Assembly (NCBI RefSeq): GCF_030758975.1
Contig: NZ_CP132359.1
Coordinates: 5,362,113-5,426,112 of the forward strand
From: Bosea beijingensis
GTDB taxonomy: Bacteria; Pseudomonadota; Alphaproteobacteria; Rhizobiales; Beijerinckiaceae
DNA: 64,000 nucleotides
Direction of reading: 5' to 3'
Part shown: piece after piece, positions 56,206-64,000 of the stretch
How the letters are laid out: each line of letters begins with the position of its first letter
Position numbering within the stretch: the first letter of the stretch is position 1
Program-made: the position numbers and the translations under genes
The notes under the pieces: model-generated
Told to the model about the DNA's origin: nothing
Database searches by the model: none
What the model saw: the letters and a program-made list of their open reading frames with translations, nothing else

Positions 56206-57707
56206 TTGGCCATGCTCCAAACCTGATCAATATGCCTGTTCCAATTGGCGAAATCGTGCTCGATCTCGTCTTGATTTTGATCGATATATGTCAGGTATAT
56301 CATCGTTGTATCTATAGAGCTGTGTCCCAACCACCGCTGCAAAGTGCGCAAAGGGTCCCCGATGAGTTCCTGATAGGCGGAGGAACTTGATCTATGTTTC
56401 TCTTTTTCGAGATCTTTACTAGAACCAGTCAGGCGACGGATTAACCCAGTCAAAGTGTACACAGCAAACGTATGGCGAAGCATGTGGGGTGATACACCAA
56501 GCGCCTTTCCATAGCGTGTCTCCAGCAAGCGATTGGCCCTTTCAAACGCCGCGCTAAATGTCGTGTTAGCGGCTGGCTGGCCATTTTCTTGCAGCCACAG
56601 CATTGCTGGCTCATACTTGCCGTCGGACACATCGAGAAGCCTTTTGCGCTGATCGACGTCGAGCTTGTGGTATTCATGTCTTTGCTTGCTAACGCGATCT
56701 ATGAAATACCGATCACCGAAAAGGGCCGCATGTTGCCAATTGTGTTTATTGTCGCTGTAGTGCCTCATTGCAACGTCGCTAGTTACGATGTTTGACCGCA
56801 ACAGAGAGCAGTACTTTTCTATCGGACCCTTGAGGACACTAGTGGGAATGAAAAGGCGCCGATGCTTCTGACCTTTCGTAGTCATAACGCCCGGCTCGAA
56901 CGGAATGACTTTGGACGTTGTCTCGTTGAAATTGCCCAATTCGGCGAGCAAGAGAGCGGCATTTTCGGTCAATCTTAGACCCGTGCAAACCGCGAGCTGG
57001 GCAAAGGCAGCGTTTCGCAGATACATGCGCAGCTTCTCAGGCGGGTGGTTATCATCGGAAGACCCGCAAAGTCCCAAGTTAACGAAATCCCGGAAGTCTT
57101 CGAGGCGGATGTGCTTAACCAATCTGCTGGAGCTCGCCGTGTTGCCTTCTCCGCGCCTTCTGTCACCGTAAAAGCCGTAAGGGCGGCGGGCTTTCTTTGC
57201 TGGCTCGTAAGGGTTGATTGTTTTTTTCTCTCTCGATCTCCATGAGAAAAACTGACGCAACGTGCTCGACTGCCGGTCCCATGTCGTCGCCTCAACTGGT
57301 TTTTGGCCCGGGGTCCTATGGCGTCGGAGGGCACGGTAAGCACGAAAATGATGGGGTAAAGCCTCGCCGATTTCCTCGCATCCCTGGCCGATCAGAAATG
57401 TCTCGAAAAGCATGAGGTCGCGGGCATATGCCTCCCAACTGAGGGGCGAGTTGCAGCCGTTATCTGGCAAGGAACGCAAAAAGCCATTGATGAGATGATT
57501 GTATGAGCCGTCACGCTTCAAAACGATCGGCATCTTTTCCTTGATACCGTAGCTTACGAGTTGGCTTCGCGCTGCAGACGACAATCGATGGAAGGCACCG
57601 TTGATGAGAATTGGCTCGCCGGCGATCTGAACGGGTTCGTCTAGTAGCGCTGCATCTGTATAGCACAGGGGGATCAGCAGCGCTGATGCTTCACTATTGC
57701 CAGTCAC
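56202..57707 (-). CDS. Tyrosine recombinase, first gene of quartet (IntA-like)
   Basis: 501 residues from GTG 57707. SAM-like N-terminal domain (SWEAYARDLMLFETFLIGQG), then a complete catalytic set: Arg245 in CTGLRLTEN, Lys278, His408-Leu-Arg411 in HMLRHTF, His462 in LGHSSIDTT and Tyr471 in MIYLTY. It is the most canonical of the three. In elements of this type intA lies next to the outer end, so an attachment site is expected near 57.7-57.8 kb; none was recognised. Confidence 0.9.
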   Translation of the reverse strand: MTGNSEASALLIPLCYTDAALLDEPVQIAGEPILINGAFHRLSSAARSQLVSYGIKEKMPIVLKRDGSYNHLINGFLRSLPDNGCNSPLSWEAYARDLMLFETFLIGQGCEEIGEALPHHFRAYRALRRHRTPGQKPVEATTWDRQSSTLRQFFSWRSREKKTINPYEPAKKARRPYGFYGDRRRGEGNTASSSRLVKHIRLEDFRDFVNLGLCGSSDDNHPPEKLRMYLRNAAFAQLAVCTGLRLTENAALLLAELGNFNETTSKVIPFEPGVMTTKGQKHRRLFIPTSVLKGPIEKYCSLLRSNIVTSDVAMRHYSDNKHNWQHAALFGDRYFIDRVSKQRHEYHKLDVDQRKRLLDVSDGKYEPAMLWLQENGQPAANTTFSAAFERANRLLETRYGKALGVSPHMLRHTFAVYTLTGLIRRLTGSSKDLEKEKHRSSSSAYQELIGDPLRTLQRWLGHSSIDTTMIYLTYIDQNQDEIEHDFANWNRHIDQVWSMAK

Positions 57708-57844
57708 TCTTCAAACCTTCTCACTGCCCTCGTGACGTCTCTTGCCCAATGTGCGCTGTCCAATTGGCGCGGCGACCATGGGTCTCCGCTCCTTTCGCAA
57801 TCATTGATTGCATCGCCAGGTTCGCCGAATGGTTGAGCAATCCT

Positions 57845-58189
57845 TCAGGAAGCCGCTTCAGCGTCGAGGTAATCCATCACTCGGATCAGCCCCTGCAGAC
57901 CGCGTTGCCCGAGCACCTCCAAAGGAGTGTGCCCATGAAACTGATCATTCGGCCGAGAGACCCAGCCATAGCCCCGCTGGGGATCCGTAAACATGACACG
58001 TAGTCGGGTATGGATATGGAGGAGGATCATAAGCCGAGTCGTCAGTTCCTCCCCGCAATCATCGTATTTGCCCACGCGCCAAGCCAGAAGGCGATCGGGC
58101 TCTATGTTCAGAATGCGACAGACCGTGGGATCATCTGCCTGCCAGCGATCCAGCAACCGAAGCACAGCTGGGATCATGATTGCGCTCAC
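57845..58189 (-). CDS. MbcA/ParS/Xre-type (DUF2384) antitoxin-like protein
   Basis: 114 residues from GTG 58189, overlapping the protease stop by 4 bp. The C-terminal half WVSRPNDQFHGHTPLEVLGQRGLQGLIRVMDYLDA (positions about 76-110) matches the toxin-binding DUF2384 domain; the N-terminal half contains an Xre-like helical region (CRILNIEPDRLLAWR). Such proteins usually pair with RES-domain toxins, but no RES gene is adjacent. Here it is the last gene of an operon with a protease. Confidence 0.8.
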   Translation of the reverse strand: MSAIMIPAVLRLLDRWQADDPTVCRILNIEPDRLLAWRVGKYDDCGEELTTRLMILLHIHTRLRVMFTDPQRGYGWVSRPNDQFHGHTPLEVLGQRGLQGLIRVMDYLDAEAAS

Positions 58190-60060
58190 GGCGCCACCAA
58201 CTGCCGCACGGCATCCCCGGAGAGGACCCGCGCTTCACGTAGCCTGTCCGCCACAACACGGATCTGCGATTGCCGGGGCTCAAGGAGCTCATCGCATCGA
58301 CGATCCAGCTCTTGGAGCGCCGCTTCTACTGCCTTCGCAGCACCCCGGTCGATGAGCAGGTTTTCAGCGTCAGCTATGTCTCCGAGATATGTCAGCTGGT
58401 CACCCAGGCCGAGAGAGAAATGGGCGGCGGCTACTAGGCGCGTGGCAGCTCGGAGATCGAGCTGGGCGCCGGCGCTGGCTTCGCCGAGAAGAAGAAGCTC
58501 GGCGCGTCGCCCTGCTAGCAGCATGACGACGTGATCGTCGAGACTGCGCCGAGTGGCGCCTTTTCCTGGCCCTTCTACGCATACCCCGGGCAGCTTACCG
58601 CTCTTCCCCAGGGTTGATACATGGTCCACAGCCCAGCCTAGGGCTATGGCTGCGACGGCGTGGCCAGCTTCGTGAATGCAAATGCGTTCAAGCAGGTCAG
58701 GGGGCAGCCCCTCGGCTAGCTCTGCGACCAGGTCATCGATGGCAAGTTCCCTGCCCTGACGCCGTGCTACTGCGAGAGCAGACTTGACAATCATGGCAGC
58801 GCGCGCGCCGCTGGACCCGATAGCGAGCTGTGCGACCGATTTTAAATCGTCGTTTACAAGCCGATCGCCTAGGTGCACGCGGAAGACCTTTTCAAGCTCC
58901 TCAGCACTAGGCGGGACGATCTCGAACTGACGTTCAAGGCGGCCTGGACGAACGAGAGCGCCGTCCAACCTATCGATAAGGTTTGTCGCACCTAGGAGAG
59001 CGACACCGTCCGCTCGATTATCAATCAGCTTCAGAACGTGATTGACAATCGTCGTCCACCATTCACGGGCACGGGGTTCGAGACTCTTTCTGTCCGGAAT
59101 GGAATCCAGTTCATCGAAGAACAAGATCGAAGGGCTTTTCTCAGCGGCTTCATTGAACGCCGCACTGAGGGCCTTTACCACCCCTTCGAGATAGCCGTTG
59201 CATTGATTGAATATCTCTCCGAGGCCTGTCACGACTAGCGGGACGCCGCATGTTCGCGCCAAGGCCGCCGCAAAATAGGTTTTGCCTGTGCCTGGCTCGC
59301 CGAAGAGTACGGCGGCGCTGCTGACCGCCTGCCAATTCAAGGCCCCCTGCCGATACGCGGCAATATCGGTCGCAAGATTGAAGCCCCATTCCTTGGCGTC
59401 GCCGTAACCGCCGAGGTCCTCAAGACGAGGTCCGGCTAGCGCATTCGTAGGCAGGCGCGATTTGCGGTCGAGCTCGGTTAAACGAGAGATCGCCCGAGCC
59501 GCGCTTTCGCCACGTCGGATTGCGCCGAGCAAAATGCTCGCGGTGAGCTTTGCCCCGAACTCTTTCGGAAGCGGCTGCAATCGCTTGGTCCCGAACGTCT
59601 CCTTGATGGTATGGGCGATGAGTTTGCCATCGGGACGCGAGACTCTGACGTTGAAATCAGCTGAAGCCTGAACCGCGGGGCTGAGGCTTTCCCGACCGAT
59701 GATCACCAACGACTGGGCTGTTTCGACGGACGTTCGAAGCGCTGCATCCTGGAAGAAATCGCCTTTGGATTTCTTCCCGCTTTCACACAGGAGGAACTGG
59801 GCTGGCCGAACAAGCGCTCGGGCCGCGGTGAGGATGGCATTATACCAATCGTCGTCGGGCGGTTCGATGATCACCACGACAGGCTTTCGAGCTGCTACCC
59901 TTAATCGCAGAGCTTTCGGGCATGCTTCCCAAAGCATGAGCCGTGCAAGCCGCTCCTCCACTTGCAAGCGCCCTTTCAAGAAAGATTGTTTCAATGGAAT
60001 CTGGAAGTCGTTCTCATCGTCAACGATGAGTAAGTCGTTGGCGTCGGAGGCCTCAATCAT
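58186..60060 (-). CDS. Soluble AAA+ / M41 (FtsH-like) metalloprotease
   Basis: 624 residues from ATG 60060. An N-terminal domain of about 200 residues has no recognised fold. The AAA+ module has Walker A GEPGTGKT (254-261), Walker B ILFFDELDS (312-320), sensor 1 LLGATN and the Arg finger region RPGRLERQ. The M41 zinc peptidase has HEAGH (463-467) and GAQLDLRAAT with the third ligand Asp. Unlike FtsH it lacks membrane helices, so it should be cytosolic. It overlaps both neighbours, linking it to the nuclease and the DUF2384 protein. Confidence 0.88.
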   Translation of the reverse strand: MIEASDANDLLIVDDENDFQIPLKQSFLKGRLQVEERLARLMLWEACPKALRLRVAARKPVVVIIEPPDDDWYNAILTAARALVRPAQFLLCESGKKSKGDFFQDAALRTSVETAQSLVIIGRESLSPAVQASADFNVRVSRPDGKLIAHTIKETFGTKRLQPLPKEFGAKLTASILLGAIRRGESAARAISRLTELDRKSRLPTNALAGPRLEDLGGYGDAKEWGFNLATDIAAYRQGALNWQAVSSAAVLFGEPGTGKTYFAAALARTCGVPLVVTGLGEIFNQCNGYLEGVVKALSAAFNEAAEKSPSILFFDELDSIPDRKSLEPRAREWWTTIVNHVLKLIDNRADGVALLGATNLIDRLDGALVRPGRLERQFEIVPPSAEELEKVFRVHLGDRLVNDDLKSVAQLAIGSSGARAAMIVKSALAVARRQGRELAIDDLVAELAEGLPPDLLERICIHEAGHAVAAIALGWAVDHVSTLGKSGKLPGVCVEGPGKGATRRSLDDHVVMLLAGRRAELLLLGEASAGAQLDLRAATRLVAAAHFSLGLGDQLTYLGDIADAENLLIDRGAAKAVEAALQELDRRCDELLEPRQSQIRVVADRLREARVLSGDAVRQLVAP

Positions 60061-60994
60061 GAGACGCCTCCAGATCAAGGATCACCAGCTTCCAGCTGTG
60101 GTAACCATCCATCCGACGGCCGGTCACGAGATTGGCAGCGATGGTGGGGGTTGAGACGTTGACGTCTCGGATCAGCACAAGCGCAGCGCTATCATCGCAA
60201 TAAATGAGCGTGCCGTCTTCGAGCAGCCTCTTGCGGAGATCCAGCCCCCGCTTCGGCAGTGTGTAATGGATATCGGGCGAGATCCTTGATCCAGCGAGGA
60301 CCCGCATGCCCCGGGTTGATGAACTGATGGCAAAGGCCTGGCATGGGCCCCGGTGCAGCTCATATAATTGTTCTGGTAGGAGGGGCCTGACAGGCTGAGG
60401 CCCGGCTTCACCGGTAACCTCCCTGCCAATCTCCTGCACAGCTATCGTCGCCGCAACCATTGCCGCTAGGGGCTCGGTCGGCCCCAGGAGCAATAGGGCG
60501 TCTTTGAGAAACCCTTCGGCCACGATCTGGACATCGTGGCGAACTGGGGGATAGTGCGGAGAGCAGTTCTCAACCTCCACCATGCGGGTCTGGTTGAGCA
60601 GCCAGACAAACCGCTGTTCGCAGTACCCCCGCATATCGTCTCGCATTTGGTTGTCTGCGCTGACGATCGCAGCAATCTGCACGTAGATTGGATCGAGCCG
60701 ATCCCGCTCGTGCGACCTGAGCCGCTTCATAACGTGGCGGGCTTGGCCGACGTAGATGCGCATTAGATTATCGCCGACCGCCGGGGCAATCAGCAAGTAA
60801 ATGCCGCTTCGGTGGAGCTCGGGCCAATCGGCAACCCGGCCCATAGCGTCCCGAGGAAAGGTAACAACGATACAATCGCTGTTCCCCAGACGGCGCAGAG
60901 ACGGCCCTATCGGGTCCCTCGATTCCAACAGGAGTTGGACAGTCTTCTTAGGCCGCGGATTTGACGGCGGCGGCACGGATGCACGCTGCAACAT
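60053..60994 (-). CDS. GIY-YIG nuclease with C-terminal DUF4357
   Basis: 313 residues. GIY-YIG motifs: G64-I-Y66, Y81-V-G83 in RIYVGQA, Arg91/Arg93 in KRLRSHER and Glu126 in YCEQRF, i.e. all catalytic positions. The C-terminal part LIYCDDSAALVLIRD, then IAANLVTGRRMDGYHSWK matches DUF4357, a small domain frequent in restriction-like and nuclease proteins. Stop and next start overlap by 8 bp. A DNA-cleaving role is likely; target unknown. Confidence 0.8.
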   Translation of the reverse strand: MLQRASVPPPSNPRPKKTVQLLLESRDPIGPSLRRLGNSDCIVVTFPRDAMGRVADWPELHRSGIYLLIAPAVGDNLMRIYVGQARHVMKRLRSHERDRLDPIYVQIAAIVSADNQMRDDMRGYCEQRFVWLLNQTRMVEVENCSPHYPPVRHDVQIVAEGFLKDALLLLGPTEPLAAMVAATIAVQEIGREVTGEAGPQPVRPLLPEQLYELHRGPCQAFAISSSTRGMRVLAGSRISPDIHYTLPKRGLDLRKRLLEDGTLIYCDDSAALVLIRDVNVSTPTIAANLVTGRRMDGYHSWKLVILDLEASHD

Positions 60995-61133
60995 GGACGC
61001 ATTCCTATTGACAGAACGAGTTGGGAAAATTGGAAGATCGACAGTCGCGGCCAGCAGGTCCGTCGCAGAAGGCTCCGGGGAGCGGGCCGCGTCAGCGCCA
61101 GACGACGCTACAGCTGTGACCTACGGCTCCGCT

Positions 61134-61766
61134 TCAGAGCCAAGCAATCGCGTTGGTACGGGGTGTGGGCCGACCTGCTCGCACCCGGCTGCTGGGAGTG
61201 AGCGTGTCATCGTCGTCGCAGACGAGAATGCCCGACGAGAGGAGCTTCAGGATTGTTTCGAATGAATCCTGTGTGGCCTGGCAGTGTCTCATAACGTCGC
61301 CGATTGACGCGCGCCCCACATGCCACAGGTGCTCCAGAACACGCGCCTCGTCGCGTGAGTCCACCTCGAACTGAGCACACCTGGATAGTTGAAGCGCATT
61401 CGTCCACGCAGGCTCGCGCCGAAGCTTGGAGGGCTCAACCGAAAGCAGCCACCAACCTTTCCTGGCCAGAGTAACATCGAGCTGCCGCCAGACCTCCAGC
61501 GCTTGTGTCGACCAATGCGCTAACTGGGGAGCAGCGCACAGGACGAAGATCCCGGCTTCGTGACGCACCAGGTAGGCCGCGACATCTGTGAAATTTTCGG
61601 CATCATATGCGGAGAGCTCCGCTTCGAAATTGAACTCACAGAAGCTCCCGACTGCGGGGTCGGCTTCGATGTGGGTCAACAGTTCGAAGCTGCCCCACTT
61701 TTCGCAGGAGAATGAACCGGCCGCCTTGCATGACCGCATCTTGGCCGCGTTCCTACGGATCTTCAT
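61134..61766 (-). CDS. TnsA-like nuclease-fold protein
   Basis: 210 residues from ATG 61766, overlapping the DUF6634 stop (ATGA). The order KWGSFELLTHIEADPAV (Glu plus ExDP motif), a short variable region, RKGWWLLSVEPSKLRREPAWTNA and a C-terminal winged-helix-like part (GRASIGDVMRHCQ) follows the TnsA N/C-terminal layout. The catalytic Asp...QxK residues of the PD-(D/E)XK core are not clearly conserved, so it may be inactive. Alternative: an unrelated adaptor. Confidence 0.55.
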   Translation of the reverse strand: MKIRRNAAKMRSCKAAGSFSCEKWGSFELLTHIEADPAVGSFCEFNFEAELSAYDAENFTDVAAYLVRHEAGIFVLCAAPQLAHWSTQALEVWRQLDVTLARKGWWLLSVEPSKLRREPAWTNALQLSRCAQFEVDSRDEARVLEHLWHVGRASIGDVMRHCQATQDSFETILKLLSSGILVCDDDDTLTPSSRVRAGRPTPRTNAIAWL

Positions 61767-62074
61767 GGCGTCAATCCTTCCAAGCGATAAAATCTGGAGA
61801 GTGATCGCGCCCAGCCGCCTTTGACGTCGACGTAGAAGAGCTGCGAAGTGGTGATCGGGCCCGGCCGGATCGTGGGGTGCGCGGTAACGAGCCCCTGTAG
61901 GCACGGGACGGATCGATCGACGACCGAGAAGGCTCGAATGCCCACTGCCGCTTCAATCTGCTCTGGAGAGGGGCAACTACCGTTGACGATCCCAGTAAGA
62001 TCATCGGTCAGACGCCGCAGTAGGTCGATCCGTTTCAAGGCCTGGCTGCGCATTCTTGGATCCGTGAAGTCCAT
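61763..62074 (-). CDS. DUF6634-like protein
   Basis: 103 residues. The pattern RLTDDLTGIVNGSCPSPEQIEAA, then SVPCLQGLVTAHPTIRPGPITTSQLF and WARSLSRFYRLEGL matches the DUF6634 family of alphaproteobacterial plasmids and islands. Function unknown. First gene of the minus-strand operon and translationally coupled to the TnsA-like gene. Confidence 0.7.
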   Translation of the reverse strand: MDFTDPRMRSQALKRIDLLRRLTDDLTGIVNGSCPSPEQIEAAVGIRAFSVVDRSVPCLQGLVTAHPTIRPGPITTSQLFYVDVKGGWARSLSRFYRLEGLTP

Positions 62075-62184
62075 GAGCTCCTCGAGGCGTGATTGAACCG
62101 CCGCCGAGATGCGGTGCGGTCATGTTGACGATAAAGGGGATCGGCCCGGCCAGCGGCCCCAACTGGAGTCGATGGGCAGTGAAG

Positions 62185-62205
62185 TTCCCACCCAAAAGGT
62201 GGGAA
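62185..62205. repeat. Hairpin in the divergent control region
   Basis: TTCCCACC, loop CAAAA, GGTGGGAA: a perfect 8-bp inverted repeat about 110 bp upstream of the DUF6634 start. Possibly an operator or leader hairpin. Confidence 0.6.
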
Positions 62206-62224
62206 TCCTTGAAGGACTGTAACC

Positions 62225-62261
62225 TCGATCCTTGATCGAGCTGTTGATCATCAAGGATCGA
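62225..62261. promoter_or_regulatory. Inverted repeat, putative operator for the HTH gene
   Basis: TCGATCCTTGA and TCAAGGATCGA form an 11-bp perfect inverted repeat with a 15-bp centre that contains a smaller TGATC/GATCA repeat. It lies between the operon and the divergent HTH gene. Confidence 0.55.
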
Positions 62262-62359
62262 TTAACCCTGCGGCTTGCAGAGTTTCGGCGAAGGGCGGAT
62301 CGTGCGGGCATTGAGGTGCCCGCCGACCTGGCTGCTTTCGCGACGCAACGGGTTACTGG

Positions 62360-62704
62360 ATGGACGGTTCAGCCTTTAAAGCGATGCTGGGTGACCTGGG
62401 GTACTCCCAGGCCAGCTTTTCGCGGGCGTATCGCATCCCCATCCGGACTGTAGAAAACTGGGTCCGGAGGGGCCCGCCAGAGTTCGTCGCACATATTCTG
62501 CAGGGGGTATCGAGGCTGGCGGTAGCGCCTCCTCCCCCAGAAGTCCTAACGGCGGCGCGGGTCGGCAAGTCCGACGCAACACGAGCGCTCGATCCCTCCC
62601 TGCGCTCAGTCTTCGAACAAGCAGTTCGAGCTGGCTGGCCTCGTGAACTCATCGCCGCAGGAGCGATCGACTGGTTTGTGGACGAGACCCTCGCTAAGCG
62701 CTGA
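62360..62704 (+). CDS. HTH protein divergent from the nuclease-protease operon
   Basis: 114 residues. LGYSQASFSRAYRIPIRTVENWVRRGPPEF is a helix-turn-helix of the Xre/MerR-like type (residues about 11-42); the rest is helical with WPRELIAAGAIDWFVDETL at the end. No strong ribosome site. It is transcribed away from the DUF6634 operon across an inverted repeat, so it probably regulates it. Following 62705-63003 holds no gene. Confidence 0.65.
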   Translation: MDGSAFKAMLGDLGYSQASFSRAYRIPIRTVENWVRRGPPEFVAHILQGVSRLAVAPPPPEVLTAARVGKSDATRALDPSLRSVFEQAVRAGWPRELIAAGAIDWFVDETLAKR

Positions 62705-63003
62705 GGAATTCGTATCCCACCTTATGAAGGTATTTCCTAACAGACGGTTTACGCCGGGGTCTTGCATACAATTTTCTCAGATCGTGTGGCAGGTCACAGC
62801 CGAACGGCAATCCCCTGCAATCCACGATCCGGTCAATCAAAAATCGATGGCTGAGTGCAGACACAGGTCGTGTCAACGTCGCGCCACTGGACTAAGCCGC
62901 TCTCGCGGCAGTGCGCTGCGGCTCGGTAATTGCTGAGATTTTGCCTGTGAGGCGCTGCATTCGAGGATTTCAGGGTCGTTTTCCCTCATCCTCGGAGGCT
63001 TCC

Positions 63004-63700
63004 ATGATCGATCCCGTCACCGTCAGTCCGCTACGCCAGCGGATGATCGAGGACATGACCATCCGCCGGTTTAGCGAGCACACGCAGCGCGACTATGTCC
63101 GGCAGGTGCGTGAGTTCACGGCCTTCCTTGGCTTGCCGCCGGACCGGGCCGAGCCGGAGGACCTGCGGCGCTATCAGCTTCACCTGGCCTCGCTCGGCGC
63201 CAGCTACGCCCGGATGAACCTGGCATGCACGGCGCTGCGGTTCTTCTTCCACGTCACGCTGGGCCGGACCGGCTTCGGTGACCGCATGGCGCGGATCCCG
63301 ACGCCGGAGCGGTTGCCAGTCGTGCTGGACACGCAAGAGGTGGCGTTGCTGCTGGCCCATGCGCGGAGCCTGAAGGACCGGGCCGCGCTGAGTATCGCCT
63401 ATGGCTGCGGCCTGCGCGTGTCGGAGATCGCCAACCTCAAGGTCGCCGACGTCGACAGCGCGCGCATGCTGATCCGGGTCGAGCAGGGCAAGGGCCGCAA
63501 GGACCGCTATGTCATGCTCGCGCCCGACCTGCTCGACCTCCTGCGGCAATGGTGGCGGGTGAAGCGCCCGCGTGGCTGGCTCTTCCCCGGCCAGCAGCCG
63601 GGCCAGCCGATCACGACGCGCCAGCTCAACCGGGCCTGTCATGCCGCAGCCGTTGCGGCCAAGCTCGACAAGCGGGTGTCCATGCACACGCTCCGGCGCC
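63004..63700 (+). pseudogene. Tyrosine recombinase of IS91-type elements, 3'-truncated
   Basis: About 232 codons with GGAGG before ATG 63004: [24 protein letters not shown] (SAM-like arm), [16 protein letters not shown] with the first catalytic Arg, [11 protein letters not shown] with Lys, and MHTLRR at the start of the HxLR box. After CTCCGGCGCC (63691-63700) the sequence becomes tuf on the other strand. The His/Tyr end is lost. Frames run on in tuf antisense but without meaning. Confidence 0.88.
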
Positions 63701-63855
63701 TTGTCGATCTGGTCATACGCCGTGAACGACGCGCCGCCGGACTCGGCCAGAACCTTCGTGATCGCAGCCGTCAAAGACGTCTTGCCATGGTCGACGTGAC
63801 CAATCGTTCCAATGTTGCAGTGCGGCTTGTTGCGCGCAAACTTCTCTTTGGCCAT
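63691..63855 (-). pseudogene. tuf: Elongation factor Tu, 5' fragment
   Basis: GGAGG precedes ATG 63855. The first 55 codons are a perfect EF-Tu N-terminus: [20 protein letters not shown], with the P-loop GHVDHGKT, ending at DQIDKAPE. Then the recombinase sequence begins. G domain motifs 2-5 and domains II and III are missing. Another tuf copy must exist in the genome, as is usual in proteobacteria. Confidence 0.93.
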
Positions 63856-63906
63856 CGTAGCCTCCGTCAAATCTTGTTCAAATGGTCAGTCGGTTCGGTG
63901 CGGGGT

Positions 63907-64000
63907 TCAGGCGTACTTGGCCTGGACCTCGGCGGCCACCGCCGACGGCACCTGCTCATAGTGGTCGAACTGCATCGTGTAGTTCGCGCGGCCCTGCGAG
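63907..64000 (-). CDS. fusA: Elongation factor G, C-terminal end
   Basis: 31 codons ending in the standard EF-G tail: [20 protein letters not shown], then VQAKYA and stop. The gene continues beyond the window edge. It lies 51 bp upstream of the tuf fragment, the normal str-operon order (fusA-tuf). Confidence 0.93.
   Translation of the reverse strand, partial: SQGRANYTMQFDHYEQVPSAVAAEVQAKYA

Noticed and set aside
52051..57707. Classification as a recombinase-in-trio (RIT) element
   Set aside because: RIT recombinases are smaller (about 300-400 residues) and lack the fourth small gene; sizes here fit better with strand-biased circularizing elements.
57845..58189. Calling a complete MbcTA/RES-Xre toxin-antitoxin pair
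   Set aside because: No RES-domain toxin gene lies on either side; only the DUF2384 part is present.
63031..63870. Reading the minus-strand 279-codon frame as one EF-Tu protein
   Set aside because: Only the first 55 codons are EF-Tu; the rest is antisense of the recombinase gene.

Overview
The window comes from an alphaproteobacterium, most likely a Hyphomicrobiales (Rhizobiales) member such as a Bosea-like soil or plant associate. The evidence is the family content: Usg, DUF982, DUF2177, DUF6894, a MucR/Ros regulator, HWE-type histidine kinases, a CIRCE-controlled groESL and a fusA-tuf junction. Most of it is GC-rich; the exceptions are the recombinase block at 52.0-57.7 kb and parts of the polysaccharide locus. 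No rRNA, tRNA or CRISPR array was recognised.

Region 1 (1-17.3 kb) is mostly housekeeping, stress and signalling. It holds the end of a cyclopropane-synthase-like methyltransferase, a chaperone group on the minus strand (groES, groEL, two small genes, htpG), cspA, a transglutaminase-like protein and several small conserved proteins. A sensory group follows: a hybrid kinase whose N-terminus looks like a ParD-type ribbon-helix-helix antitoxin, a single-domain response regulator, a LOV (blue-light) HWE kinase and a second HWE kinase.

Region 2 (17.3-20.6 kb) is an arsenic operon (arsR-arsC-acr3). A second arsR is cut off by the remnant of an IS3-family element.

Region 3 (20.8-43.1 kb) is an exopolysaccharide locus with Wzy-like polymerase, chain-length regulator, ExeA-like ATPase, Wzx flippase, Wza exporter, a BY-kinase-like ATPase with a degenerate P-loop, a glycosyltransferase, an acyltransferase, an FrhB-like Fe-S protein, a methyltransferase, an initiating polyprenyl glycosylphosphotransferase and two related beta-helix proteins with different export routes. 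A pair of genes resembling the head-spike genes of gene transfer agents lies inside this locus.

Region 4 (43.1-51.5 kb) is a mosaic: a truncated ugd joined to a truncated xthA, a rifampin ADP-ribosyltransferase, a complete IS3-family element inserted at the end of an ISL3-family element, HU, MucR, a decayed umuC-like polymerase, a 28-bp dif-like site and a 42-bp perfect palindrome.

Region 5 (52.0-57.7 kb) is a lower-GC block of three overlapping tyrosine-recombinase-fold genes plus a small fourth gene. This matches the intA-tfp-intB-srap core of strand-biased circularizing integrative elements.

Region 6 (57.8-62.7 kb) is a tightly packed operon: DUF6634, a TnsA-like protein, a GIY-YIG/DUF4357 nuclease, a soluble AAA+/M41 protease and an MbcA/ParS-type protein, with a divergent HTH gene. 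It is the best candidate here for an undescribed, possibly defence-related system.

The window ends with an IS91-type tyrosine recombinase fused at a 10-bp shared sequence to a tuf gene cut after about 55 codons, followed by the 3' end of fusA.
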